Shown: positions 42,213 through 50,237, counted from the stretch's first letter. The stretch: DNA of 59,471 bases from Bacteroidales bacterium UBA6828 (GCA_002452095.1 DKEG01000009.1:33142-92612); one strand, 5' to 3'. Program-made: numbers and translations. Notes: a model not told the origin generated them from the sequence alone.

Positions 42213-42307
42213 TAGGTAGAAAAAGTATTTTTGCCAACTTGGTTTGGCAAAACGAGATATTTGAAAGGGATAAAATGAGGAATTGCGGGCAGAAAAAGGC
42301 GAAAAAA

Positions 42308-42340
42308 TTTGCCTATATGGATAATTTATAGTAACTTTGC
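42308..42340 (+). promoter_or_regulatory. Promoter of rpmB-rpmG
   Basis: TTTG, 20 nt, TAACTTTGC. The leader to rpmB is about 220 nt, long for two small ribosomal proteins. Confidence 0.8.
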
Positions 42341-42388
42341 ACGATTTTTCGCATAGAGTAGGCTTTCTTTAGCCGTGGGTTGGTGGTT

Positions 42389-42411
42389 ATACTGCTGAGT
42401 ATCAGCAGTAT
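42389..42411 (+). promoter_or_regulatory. Perfect palindrome in the rpmB leader
   Basis: ATACTGCTGA, 3-nt loop, TCAGCAGTAT. No T run follows, so it is not a terminator. It is possibly a protein-binding site on mRNA (ribosomal protein autoregulation) or an operator. Between it and rpmB are GATGGTG-like repeats. Confidence 0.5.
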
Positions 42412-42567
42412 AGTGTGTACGCAAAAATGTAAGGGTATCCGGGTGCGGAATGCAATGGAAGTGATGATTTTATGATGAGCGGGAGGTATGATGGTGTAGA
42501 TGGTGAGGATGGTGTTATGAGAGATGATACTCTTTATCAAAAGAAAATAATAAAATAATATACTACA

Positions 42568-42807
42568 ATGTCAAAGATTTGTCAAATTACAGGCAAGAAA
42601 GCCATGGGTGGATGCAATGTGTCTCACTCAAAACGTCACACAAAGCGGACGTTTGATGTGAACCTATTCCGCCGCAAGTTCTACTGGGTAGAACAAGACA
42701 CATGGATCGAGTTGAACGTGAGTGCAGCCGGTCTGAGAACAATTAACAAAATCGGTTTGGATGCTGCGTTGAAGCAGGCTGCCGAAAAAGGGTATCTTTA
42801 CGAATAA
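42568..42807 (+). CDS. rpmB: 50S ribosomal protein L28
   Basis: 79 residues. KICQITGKKAMGGCNVSHSK and RTFDVNLFRRKFYW are the L28 hallmarks; the C-terminus AAEKGYLYE is the bacteroidal form. First gene of rpmB-rpmG-DUF4295. Confidence 0.97.
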   Translation: MSKICQITGKKAMGGCNVSHSKRHTKRTFDVNLFRRKFYWVEQDTWIELNVSAAGLRTINKIGLDAALKQAAEKGYLYE

Positions 42808-42823
42808 TTAAGGAGGTAAGACA

Positions 42824-43012
42824 ATGGCAAAGAAATCAAAAGAAGCACGCGTTCAAGTAATCCTTGAGTGCACGGAGCAAAAAGCCAGCGGTGTTCCCGG
42901 TATGTCTCGCTACATCACCACCAAGAACCGCAAGAACACTCCTGATCGTTTGGAACTGATGAAATACAATCCCTATCTGAAGAAATATACTCTTCATAAG
43001 GAGATAAAGTAA
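42824..43012 (+). CDS. rpmG: 50S ribosomal protein L33
   Basis: 62 residues. RVQVILECTEQKASGVPG, RYITTKNRKNTPDRLELMKYNP and LKKYTLHKEIK match L33. One Cys only (the zinc-free form). A GGAGG Shine-Dalgarno precedes the start. Confidence 0.96.
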   Translation: MAKKSKEARVQVILECTEQKASGVPGMSRYITTKNRKNTPDRLELMKYNPYLKKYTLHKEIK

Positions 43013-43040
43013 TTAACCGTAATTAGAAAGGCTTAGAACT

Positions 43041-43193
43041 ATGGCAAAGAAAGCGGTCGCTACCTTCAAGACCGACAATTCCGGTCGTGCACACAGCAAG
43101 TGCATCAAGATGGTAAAATCCCCGAAGACGGGTGCTTATTTCTTCCAAGAGGAGATTGTTCTGAACGAGAACGTAAAAGAGTTCTTCAAGTAA
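43041..43193 (+). CDS. DUF4295 small ribosome-associated protein
   Basis: 50 residues: MAKKAVATFKTDNSGRAHSK, CIKMVKSPKTGAYFFQEEIV and NENVKEFFK. DUF4295 is a Bacteroidetes family always next to rpmG; it is very basic at the N-terminus and is thought to act on the ribosome. Read directly from the sequence; it is too short for most ORF callers. Confidence 0.92.
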   Translation: MAKKAVATFKTDNSGRAHSKCIKMVKSPKTGAYFFQEEIVLNENVKEFFK

Positions 43194-43223
43194 AATTCAT
43201 TGGTTTTGAAAACCACATCGCAT

Positions 43224-43260
43224 AAAGCGGCTATCCGACAAAGGGTAGCCGCTTTTGTTT
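43224..43260 (+). terminator. Terminator of rpmB-rpmG-DUF4295
   Basis: AAAGCGGCTATCC, loop, GGGTAGCCGCTTT, then TGTTTTT. 30 bp after the DUF4295 stop. Confidence 0.88.
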
Positions 43261-43287
43261 TTCAGATCAACCGCATCCGAACAATAA

Positions 43288-43389
43288 TTTATACACTTTA
43301 TGCAACACATATGGTGTATAAAGTGTATAAAAGCACCGCATAAAGGGGTATGTCGTTGCCGTGTCGTTGCCGTGTCGTTGCCGTAAATG
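43288..43389 (-). repeat. Dispersed 100-bp element, copy 2
   Basis: Inverted copy of 6906-7005. A 13-bp inverted repeat (TTATACACTTTAT / ATAAAGTGTATAA), then AGCACCGCATAA and three 11-bp units TGTCGTTGCCG (43351-43383). Confidence 0.9.
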
Positions 43390-43536
43390 GTACTATGAAA
43401 CAAGGGATTGCATACTTTGTATATTTTGGGAGAATATGTCCTTGCAAAGAATATAAACACCGGCGGCATAGAGATTTGCCGGCATAATCCGGTTCCGCAC
43501 TATAATCCGATTTTGATAAGGTTGGTTTGTTTTCGC

Positions 43537-43569
43537 TTTGCATATATCCCGAAATCTTTGTACCTTTGC
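43537..43569 (+). promoter_or_regulatory. Promoter of the murF-alr fusion gene
   Basis: TTTG, 20 nt, TACCTTTGC, ending 17 bp before the ATG: short leader. Confidence 0.8.
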
Positions 43570-43585
43570 AGCAAAATAGAAGATT

Positions 43586-45457
43586 ATGCAACTGCAACAA
43601 GTAATAGAGGCAATACGTCCATTGCGGACGGAGGGCGGGTTGCCCAAAGAGTATGATATAAACTACTTGCTGACAGATAGCCGGCAATTAGGGGCGTTCC
43701 CTGAACAGACATTGTTTTTTGCACTGCGTACAGAAAAGAATGACGGAGCGAAGTACATTTCTGAGTTATATACCAAGGGAGTACGTACCTTTGTGGTAAC
43801 AGAAGAACAATGGACAATGCATAATGCGCAATGCGCAATGCGTGATGGCGGTTTCTTTCTAATTGTAGCGGATGTGTTGCAGGCATTGCAGGACTTGGCG
43901 GCGTACAAACGTTCGCTGTATCATTGCCCCGTGATCGGCATTACGGGGTCGAACGGAAAGACGATAGTCAAGGAATGGCTCTACCAACTTTTGAAAGACG
44001 ACTACCGCATTACCCGTTCCCCAAAGTCGTACAACTCGCAGATAGGCGTGCCGCTTTCGGTCTGGCAGATGAACGAGCAGACGGAACTGGCTATCTTCGA
44101 GGCGGGGATTTCGCAACCCGGTGAGATGGAGCGGCTAGAGCGGATTATCCGTCCGACGATAGGGGTGATTACGTATATCGGTGCGGAACACGGCGAGAAT
44201 TTCCCGTCTATAGAAGCCAAACGGGCGGAAAAAATGTTGCTTTTCAAGCATTGTCCTACCGTCATAGAAGACCCGACGCACCAGAATGTGCGTACCTGCG
44301 CTGCGGTGATGCGTGTGCTGGGGTATGACGAAGACACTATCGCACAACGTATCTTGCACCAGACCCACGAGACGGTGATGCAAATCAACCTGACCGCGCT
44401 GGTGAATAACGTGCGTTATTTCCGTTCTCTGCTGCAACCCGCCACCAAACTGACCTGTATGGTGAAGGCTTTTGCATACGGAGCGGGGAGCGTAGAGGTA
44501 AGCAAGGCACTCCAGCAGAGCGGACTGGTGGATTATCTGGCAGTGGCGGTGGCGGACGAAGGACTCGAACTGCGCCGGGCGGGTATCAACCTGCCGATCA
44601 TCATTATGGATCCGGAAGTGGCAGCCCTTGATTTGATTTTGGAAAACAACCTGCAGCCGAATATCTATTCATTCCAATCGCTCGAAAACATCATCTCGGC
44701 AGCGGAAAACAAAGGGTTGGAGGACTATCCTATACATATCAAGATAGATTCGGGTATGCACCGTCTCGGCTTCTACCGCGAAGAGATTCCTGCATTGATA
44801 GCCCGCCTTGGCGGACAAAAAGCCGTGCGGGTGCAGAGTGTGTTCTCGCATTTTGCGGGGAGCGATGAGGCGCAGTTTGACGATTTTACCCGACAACAGG
44901 CGGAGTATTTCAATGATTGTGCCGAGACACTAAAAGCAGGATTGGGTTACCCGATAATGAAACATATATGCAACTCGGCGGGCATAGAGCGTTTCCCTGA
45001 GTATCAATACGATATGTGCCGCCTGGGTATAGGGTTGTATGGTATCTCTTTTGCGGGTGCACACCTGCAGAATGTCTGCACCTTGCGCACGACCATTCTC
45101 AGTCTGAAGACCGTGGCGGCAGGCGAGACTATCGGTTACGGGCGGCATACCACGCTTGCGGAACCGCGGCAGATAGCCGTTATCCCTATCGGGTATGCCG
45201 ACGGGTTCGACCGCCGCTTTTCCAATTATGGCGGTGAGGTGATTATCCGCGGGCAGCGTTGTCCGATTGTGGGCAATGTTTGTATGGATCAGGCGATGGT
45301 GGATGTTACGGGAACGGATGCGCAAGTGGGCGATGCCGTAGAGATATTCGGCGACCGGCTGCCGATAGAGGAATTGTCCGACAAACTCGGTACGATACCC
45401 TACGAGGTACTGACCTCGGTTTCCCGCCGTGTGCAACGCGTGTATTTCTATGAATAA
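43586..45457 (+). CDS. MurF-alanine racemase fusion with a deleted MurF C-terminal domain
   Basis: 623 residues; the Bacteroidetes MurF-Alr fusion normally has about 820-850. Residues 1-255 are the N-terminal and ATP-binding parts of MurF (TDSRQ, P-loop GITGSNGKT at 118-126, SPKSYNSQIGVPLS, FEAGISQPGEM). From residue about 260 (HETVMQINLTALVNNVRYF) it is alanine racemase, with the PLP Lys294 in MVKAFAYG and the catalytic Tyr in the C-terminal domain (DMCRLGIGLYG). The MurF part from about RILH onward, including the C-terminal domain (about 200 residues), is missing. Residues 76-86 are micro-repeat sequence. The racemase is probably active; the ligase probably is not. Confidence 0.93.
   Translation: MQLQQVIEAIRPLRTEGGLPKEYDINYLLTDSRQLGAFPEQTLFFALRTEKNDGAKYISELYTKGVRTFVVTEEQWTMHNAQCAMRDGGFFLIVADVLQALQDLAAYKRSLYHCPVIGITGSNGKTIVKEWLYQLLKDDYRITRSPKSYNSQIGVPLSVWQMNEQTELAIFEAGISQPGEMERLERIIRPTIGVITYIGAEHGENFPSIEAKRAEKMLLFKHCPTVIEDPTHQNVRTCAAVMRVLGYDEDTIAQRILHQTHETVMQINLTALVNNVRYFRSLLQPATKLTCMVKAFAYGAGSVEVSKALQQSGLVDYLAVAVADEGLELRRAGINLPIIIMDPEVAALDLILENNLQPNIYSFQSLENIISAAENKGLEDYPIHIKIDSGMHRLGFYREEIPALIARLGGQKAVRVQSVFSHFAGSDEAQFDDFTRQQAEYFNDCAETLKAGLGYPIMKHICNSAGIERFPEYQYDMCRLGIGLYGISFAGAHLQNVCTLRTTILSLKTVAAGETIGYGRHTTLAEPRQIAVIPIGYADGFDRRFSNYGGEVIIRGQRCPIVGNVCMDQAMVDVTGTDAQVGDAVEIFGDRLPIEELSDKLGTIPYEVLTSVSRRVQRVYFYE
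43811..43843. repeat. ACAATGCGCAATGC micro-repeats inside murF-alr
   Basis: ACAATGCATAATGCGCAATG-like units in frame, giving TMHNAQCAMR. The same motif occurs upstream of lemA at 21697-21720. Confidence 0.75.
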
Positions 45458-45516
45458 GAGGAACGTTAATTATCGTATAATTAATCGTTAATTCTTTTTA
45501 GAATATGTAAGAATCA

Positions 45517-46245
45517 ATGGCGGCTATCCAGTGCACAAACCTCAGTATCGGGTATGGCACGCACGTGGTGCAGGCTGACCTTACGTTTGCTTTGCAACGT
45601 GGGGAGATGGTTTGTATGTTGGGGCAGAACGGCTGCGGCAAGTCCACGCTCCTGCGTACATTGGCGGGATTGCAACCTGCGCTTGGCGGAGAATATACCA
45701 TTTGCGATACCACTCTGCAAACCGACATCGCGCGCTATGTTGCTTTGGTCTTAACCGAGCGGCTCAGTCTTGAGAATAGTACCATCCACGATGTGGTGGC
45801 TATGGGGCGGTATCCCTATACTTCTTTCTTGGGCGGATTATCCGCTGAGGACGAACAGATTATCGCCCGGGCGTTGGAGGCTGTGGGACTCTCCCGCGAC
45901 GCACAGACATTCTTCAACAGCCATTCCGACGGAGAGAAACAGCGCGTGCTGATTGCCAAGGCACTAGCGCAGCAGACGCCGGTTGTCCTGTTGGACGAAC
46001 CTACAGCACACCTCGATCTGCCGAACCGTATCCGCACGCTGCAACTCCTGCGCCGTCTCGCGCATGAGCAAAACAAACTGGTGCTTATTTCTACGCACGA
46101 ACTCGATTTGGCTCTTGCACTTTCCGACCGCATACTGCTGATGACACCCCGCCGAGGCGTTGATTTGGATACGCCCGATGCACTGCGTGCAAGAGACGCT
46201 TTTACGCCTGCTTTCGGTATGGATATTTTTCATCCGCTCGGCTGA
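45517..46245 (+). CDS. ABC transporter ATP-binding protein (FecE-like)
   Basis: 242 residues. Walker A GQNGCGKST, Q-loop near ALVLTERL, signature HSDGEKQRV (usually LSGGE), Walker B VVLLDEPTAHLDLP, H-loop STHELDL. The order and the DVVAMGRYPYTSFLG segment match the iron-siderophore/cobalamin importer class (FecE/BtuD). No permease or binding protein is adjacent, so it is an orphan; its partners must be elsewhere. The H-S-D substitution in the signature is known in some FecE-like ATPases. Confidence 0.88.
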   Translation: MAAIQCTNLSIGYGTHVVQADLTFALQRGEMVCMLGQNGCGKSTLLRTLAGLQPALGGEYTICDTTLQTDIARYVALVLTERLSLENSTIHDVVAMGRYPYTSFLGGLSAEDEQIIARALEAVGLSRDAQTFFNSHSDGEKQRVLIAKALAQQTPVVLLDEPTAHLDLPNRIRTLQLLRRLAHEQNKLVLISTHELDLALALSDRILLMTPRRGVDLDTPDALRARDAFTPAFGMDIFHPLG

Positions 46246-46289
46246 ATGGTCTTACTATAGGAACATAGTCAACCGGCACTCACTATAAA

Positions 46290-46382
46290 AACAGAAAAAG
46301 CCGTCATCACGACGACTTTTTTCTAAGGTATTAGTCTGTTTTTTTAAGGTACAAAAAAGATTGTGTTGTTTTGATTTCGAGT
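46290..46382 (-). ncRNA. Candidate small RNA between two converging genes
   Basis: A good promoter (46383-46414) fires into a gap without a gene, and about 85 nt later comes GTCGTC, loop, GACGGC with a T run (46295-46312). No ORF is present. The promoter is nearly identical over 32 bp to that at 47766, so it may simply be a duplicated promoter; expression is unproven. Confidence 0.35.
46295..46322. terminator. Terminator 3' of the ABC ATPase gene
   Basis: AAAAAGCCGTC, loop, GACGACTTTTTT. It works in both directions. Confidence 0.75.
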
Positions 46383-46414
46383 GCAAAGGTACTGCTTTTT
46401 GCCGATACCCGCAA
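46383..46414 (-). promoter_or_regulatory. Orphan promoter
   Basis: TTGC, 19 nt, TACCTTTGC on the minus strand; the spacer is almost the same as at 47766 (GGGTATCGGCAAAAAGCAG). Confidence 0.7.
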
Positions 46415-46503
46415 TAGCATTTTGTATGTTTTGCAACATGTATTTTGCACTTTTTACGTCATTTCGACCTTATTTAACAGATTGTTCCTACTTTGTATAT
46501 GTT

Positions 46504-46546
46504 AAAACGCACATCTCTGTTGTCTTTTGGACAATGTGCGTTTTTT
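46504..46546. terminator. Terminator of the phosphoesterase gene
   Basis: AAAACGCACAT, loop, ATGTGCGTTTTTT. It lies immediately after the stop of yfcE-like. Confidence 0.85.
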
Positions 46547-47079
46547 CATAACCGTTCCAGTTCAATCACCTCCAGATCGCGAATCTGCGAGCCGTCAATC
46601 ACGAAACGCAAGAGTGTTTGTACGGTTTGCCAGCCCTGCTTGCCTGCTGCCCCGGGGTTCATTGTCAGGAAACGGTAGTGTGAATCGTACTGCACTTTCA
46701 ATATATGGCTGTGCCCGCATACGAACAGGTCAATGCGTGCGCTTTGCGAACGCTCGGGGTGGTTGAGTGCGTCCAGACTCTTTTGGAACATCGGCAGCAG
46801 CCAAGGGTTATACTTGCCCGGATAACCGCCGATATGGGTCATCAGCACTTCCACCTCTTCCACACGGAAATGGTAAAACTCGGATAGCGAATAACGTACA
46901 TCGCCGCTGTCCATATTGCCATATACGGCACGTGTCGGCTTGAACTCGCGCAGGCGGCGCAGCACCTCTTCGCTGCCTATGTCGCCGGCATGCCAGATCT
47001 CGTCCACATCTTTGAAATGCTCCAATACACGCGGGTCTAACAGTCCGTGCGTGTCGCTCAACAGTCCGATACGTGTCAT
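46546..47079 (-). CDS. YfcE/MJ0936-family metallophosphoesterase
   Basis: 177 residues. Metal-binding motifs of the calcineurin-like fold: LLSDTHG, HAGDIGS, GNMD (usually GNCD), THIGG and CGHSH. Such enzymes cleave phosphodiesters in vitro; the physiological substrate is unknown. Start at MTRIGLL, overlapping the end of the permease gene. Confidence 0.92.
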   Translation of the reverse strand: MTRIGLLSDTHGLLDPRVLEHFKDVDEIWHAGDIGSEEVLRRLREFKPTRAVYGNMDSGDVRYSLSEFYHFRVEEVEVLMTHIGGYPGKYNPWLLPMFQKSLDALNHPERSQSARIDLFVCGHSHILKVQYDSHYRFLTMNPGAAGKQGWQTVQTLLRFVIDGSQIRDLEVIELERL

Positions 47080-47080
47080 A

Positions 47081-47746
47081 TCATTTGCGGGTAAGACGGT
47101 CAATGACGACCGTGGTCAGGATAATCGATATAGCGCAGATACTCAGCAGGTAAACCACATCGCGCAGGTCAATCACTCCGCGCGACAGACTGCGGTAGTG
47201 GTCTTGCAATGTTACCCAATAGAGAACAAAGCACGCCAATGCACCCAGTATGAAACTGACTATCTGGCTGCGGCTGAAAGTGGCTGCCAATAGACCTATT
47301 GCCATAAAAACCGCACTGAGCAGCACCAAGCCGATGAACGACCCTGCAAACGCGCCGCCGTCAATGTTCCCCATCGGTTCGGCTATGTAGGCTACTGCAA
47401 AATAGTGTACCACGCAAGGCAGGAGGGCAATCAAGACCAGAGTCCATGCCGCGAAATACTTCCCGCAGACGATACGGGCGAGCGATACGGGTTTGGTGCG
47501 CAGCAAGTCCCATGTGCCGGTCTGCCGTTCCTCAGCAAATAGCCGCATAGTGAGTGCAGGGCAAAGCAGCATCAGCAGCCACGGCGAGAGTTGAAAAAGC
47601 CCGTCGGTTTGGGCATATCCCGATTCGATAATGTTCCACTCTCCGGGTATCACCCACAGAAACAGCCCGATAGCCAGCAGGTACAGCCCTATGACGATGT
47701 AGGCAATGGGCGTAGAGAAATAGTATGTCAGTTCTTTTTTGTACAT
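47081..47746 (-). CDS. ABC-2-type permease, GldF-like
   Basis: 221 residues with six membrane helices. MYKKELTYYFSTPIAYIVIG and LFAEERQTGTWDLLRTKPVS match the GldF family. GldF with GldA and GldG is linked to gliding in Flavobacterium and is widely kept in non-gliding Bacteroidetes. Here gldG does not follow; a phosphoesterase does. The start is taken at MYKKEL because the promoter at 47766 lies over the upstream extension. Confidence 0.82.
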   Translation of the reverse strand: MYKKELTYYFSTPIAYIVIGLYLLAIGLFLWVIPGEWNIIESGYAQTDGLFQLSPWLLMLLCPALTMRLFAEERQTGTWDLLRTKPVSLARIVCGKYFAAWTLVLIALLPCVVHYFAVAYIAEPMGNIDGGAFAGSFIGLVLLSAVFMAIGLLAATFSRSQIVSFILGALACFVLYWVTLQDHYRSLSRGVIDLRDVVYLLSICAISIILTTVVIDRLTRK

Positions 47747-47765
47747 CTTGCGTCGTTTTGGTACG

Positions 47766-47797
47766 GCAAAGATACTGCTTTTTGCCGAAACCCGCAA
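47766..47797 (-). promoter_or_regulatory. Promoter of gldF-like and yfcE-like
   Basis: TTGC, 19 nt, TATCTTTGC, 20 bp before the start codon. Confidence 0.8.
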
Positions 47798-47816
47798 GCA
47801 AAGACGTGTTTTTAAT

Positions 47817-47855
47817 ACAAAGGCTGCCTATAACCACAACGTCAGGCAGCCTTCA
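47817..47855 (-). terminator. Terminator of the T9SS cargo cluster
   Basis: AGGCTGCCT, loop, AGGCAGCCT, with T residues on the minus strand. Located 3' of the restored C-terminal frame stop (47873). Confidence 0.8.
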
Positions 47856-47939
47856 TGTATTAGGATAATCTTTTATTCCACTATTGCACCAAGTGCATTA
47901 TAGCGCACACCATCACGAAGAATGTAAATTTGTCCGTTT

Positions 47940-48503
47940 TTAACAATCTTCGCTACCCCCCCCTGATACAGCGGGCATTTGCAGAGCCGTCTCGGTATCA
48001 TTCACGTATACTTTCACATTGCGGATAGCAAAAGTCGCGGTGGTGGCTACGCTCGGGTTTGCCAAGAAAACAAGACCGGTATAAGGCTCCGTTGGCGTTG
48101 AGTTGTTTCCCCAAAGTTCATCGGTGGGCATATATTTGACTTCGCGGAATGTAAGATTAACTTCTTCTCCGTGAATACTTAGGTCTGCCGCTTCGCTATA
48201 GAAGCGTTTCCCTGTGGCATCCACGAGGCAGGCGAAGAAAGAAGTCCATGCAGTTGCAGCCGCATCGCCCTTAAACTCAAAACTGATATTCTGTACATTT
48301 GTCAGATTATCCAAAGCAAACGAAACTCCACTTGCTTCCCATTCTCCGAGATTATAGGAAACAGTCAGTTCGTTGTCAGTTAGTACAGCCGTAGCATTGC
48401 CATCGATGGTCTGATACTTTGACAAGTCGATGTCAATTACCTTTTCTGCACTAAGTGTAACAGCCATTATCATGGCTGCACAAAAAAGAATACATTTCTT
48501 CAT
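47940..48503 (-). CDS. Secreted protein cut off from its T9SS signal by a G8 tract
   Basis: 187 residues: signal peptide MKKCILFCAAMIMAVTLSA, then a single beta-sandwich domain (about 20-165) resembling carbohydrate-binding modules (FEFKGDAAATAWTSFFACL, TFAIRNVKVYVND). The frame stops just after eight G (47956-47963 on the complement). With seven G the frame would continue 27 codons to 47873: AKIVKNGQIYILRDGVRYNA-LGAIVE, clearly the C-terminal signal shared by the other cargo genes. The present state is therefore frame-shifted: phase variation, sequencing error or decay. Confidence 0.85.
   Translation of the reverse strand: MKKCILFCAAMIMAVTLSAEKVIDIDLSKYQTIDGNATAVLTDNELTVSYNLGEWEASGVSFALDNLTNVQNISFEFKGDAAATAWTSFFACLVDATGKRFYSEAADLSIHGEEVNLTFREVKYMPTDELWGNNSTPTEPYTGLVFLANPSVATTATFAIRNVKVYVNDTETALQMPAVSGGGSEDC
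47956..47963. repeat. G8/C8 homopolymer before the T9SS signal
   Basis: Eight C on the plus strand. Seven or ten would join the protein at 47940-48503 to a T9SS-type C-terminal domain encoded at 47873-47956. Confidence 0.85.
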
Positions 48504-48557
48504 GATGTTTGTGTTTTTAATTGTTATTAATGTTGTAATTCGTCATTCATAATTAAT

Positions 48558-50237
48558 TCAGTATCCCGGGTTCTGTTCTATCCCGCTGACCGTCCATTCG
48601 GCGTTAGGGATGGGGAACTGGATATGCGGCTCGTCGTGGCGGATGACTGTCCATGGTTGCGAACCCGGATAGCGGCGGTCCATATCCTTTCCGTTGCGGA
48701 ATACGTCAAAGAATCGGTGCCCCTCGAAGGCCAATTCCATACGACGCTCGTCGGCTACAATGTCCTCCACGGAGGTGTATCCGTGCATCGCAGCGGCGGA
48801 AAACAGCCCTTCGGCAGGAATACCCGCACGGGTGCGGATAGCATTGACGTCGGCAAGGGCTTTGTCGGTCTCGCCCAGTTTGGCATACGCCTCCGCTCGG
48901 TTGAGTATCACCTCCCCCCAGCGTACGAAAACGGGTGAAGAGAGTTGCGGTTCGCCGTCCTGGTAACTGAACTTCGCCGAGAAATACTTCGGATATCCGA
49001 AGCGCATCTTCATTGTGGGCAGGATACGTGCGGCACAATCGGTGAGTTGCCCGTTCTTGTCGGGGTACAAAACGTGGTACTCGGTATATTCGCCGTTTAC
49101 TGTGCGTGGTTCCACAGTATAGGTCTTGTCGCCGTCCTCAAACGTATAGCCCTCACCAACCGCCTTGACGGGATAAGAGAGGCAGAGCCGTCCCTCCGTA
49201 GGATTATCTGCCGTTGGGTCGGGGAAGTAAACCAGCCGCACTGCCGGGTCTGCACCTTCTTGCAGTTGCGGCTGAATCAACGAGGCGTAGCGTACATCGG
49301 CGGGGTAACGCTCGTAGAGGTTGAGTAGCGGGTCGGACGGGTATATCTCGCCCCAGCCGCCTCCGTCGCCGTTGTACATCGAGCCTATACTGCCTTGCCC
49401 GCGGTTGTCGGTCAGTTCGTGCGCCACGCAGAAAAGCACCTCTTTGGACGTACGTGCATCGGCAAAAGTGCGTGCAAAATCCGCACCCGAGATAAGCGCA
49501 CTGCTTGCGGGCTTGTCGCCCAACAGCGAATTGACGGTAGAGACCACGTCCTCATTGCGCCCCATATAGAGGTACAGGCGCGAAAGGAGACCCAGAGCGG
49601 CATTGCGGCACGGATAGCCGTTGTCGCCGCGCGAAGCCCCCATCAGCGATGCGGCTTTCTTCAGGTCGCGCTCTATCTGGTCATAGACGGCACCCACAGA
49701 CGCACGCACAGACGGACTGCCGGTGGAGGTCATCAGCGGCACACCGGGATTGTCCGTACCGTAGCAGTAGGCTTTCGCAAAGAACGTTGCCAGATGAAAA
49801 TGCAACATTCCGCGCATAAAATATGCCTCGCCTAAAAGTTGGTCGTTCTGCCCCTCGGGAGTGGACTCGATGACGGTGTTGGTCATATAGATGATCTTGT
49901 ATGCCACCATCCACATTGTACCCACGTTCTTGAGGTTGTCGGTCATCATATAGGTGGTTGCCTGGTAGATAGCCGACGTAGTCTTGCCCGACAGGTTTGT
50001 GTTGTCCGACGGGGCTTCCGCCATCTGGAAGAAGTGCTTCACATAACTGTTGCCGCTCGAGTAGCCGATGTAGGTTACCTCGTCTTTGAGCAACGCATAG
50101 CAGCCGTCCATCAGGTATTCGGCTCCTGTCTCATCGCTCAGGAGCATATCGGCGTTCAACTCGTCAGACGGAAAGAAATTCAGACTGCACGAACAGAGCA
50201 ATAATGCCGCACAAATGGTAAGTAAGGTGTTTCTCAT
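48558..50237 (-). CDS. SusD/RagB-family outer-membrane lipoprotein (internal start)
   Basis: 559 residues from an internal ATG of the giant ORF. Lipoprotein signal RNTLLTICAALLLCSC, then the tetratricopeptide-like SusD fold: SLNFFPSDELNADML, LLGEAYFMRGMLHFHLATFF, VFVRWGEVILNRAEAYAKLG and DERRMELAFEGHRFFDVFR. SusD proteins cap SusC TonB-dependent channels for glycan or peptide uptake. No susC is found in this window, which is unusual. A SusD reached only as part of a fusion could not be lipidated, so an independent start is more plausible. Confidence 0.85.
   Translation of the reverse strand: MRNTLLTICAALLLCSCSLNFFPSDELNADMLLSDETGAEYLMDGCYALLKDEVTYIGYSSGNSYVKHFFQMAEAPSDNTNLSGKTTSAIYQATTYMMTDNLKNVGTMWMVAYKIIYMTNTVIESTPEGQNDQLLGEAYFMRGMLHFHLATFFAKAYCYGTDNPGVPLMTSTGSPSVRASVGAVYDQIERDLKKAASLMGASRGDNGYPCRNAALGLLSRLYLYMGRNEDVVSTVNSLLGDKPASSALISGADFARTFADARTSKEVLFCVAHELTDNRGQGSIGSMYNGDGGGWGEIYPSDPLLNLYERYPADVRYASLIQPQLQEGADPAVRLVYFPDPTADNPTEGRLCLSYPVKAVGEGYTFEDGDKTYTVEPRTVNGEYTEYHVLYPDKNGQLTDCAARILPTMKMRFGYPKYFSAKFSYQDGEPQLSSPVFVRWGEVILNRAEAYAKLGETDKALADVNAIRTRAGIPAEGLFSAAAMHGYTSVEDIVADERRMELAFEGHRFFDVFRNGKDMDRRYPGSQPWTVIRHDEPHIQFPIPNAEWTVSGIEQNPGY

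Noticed and set aside
45517..46245. ATPase partner of the GldF-like permease
   Set aside because: The ATPase belongs to the FecE/BtuD importer class, is on the other strand and is separated by terminators.
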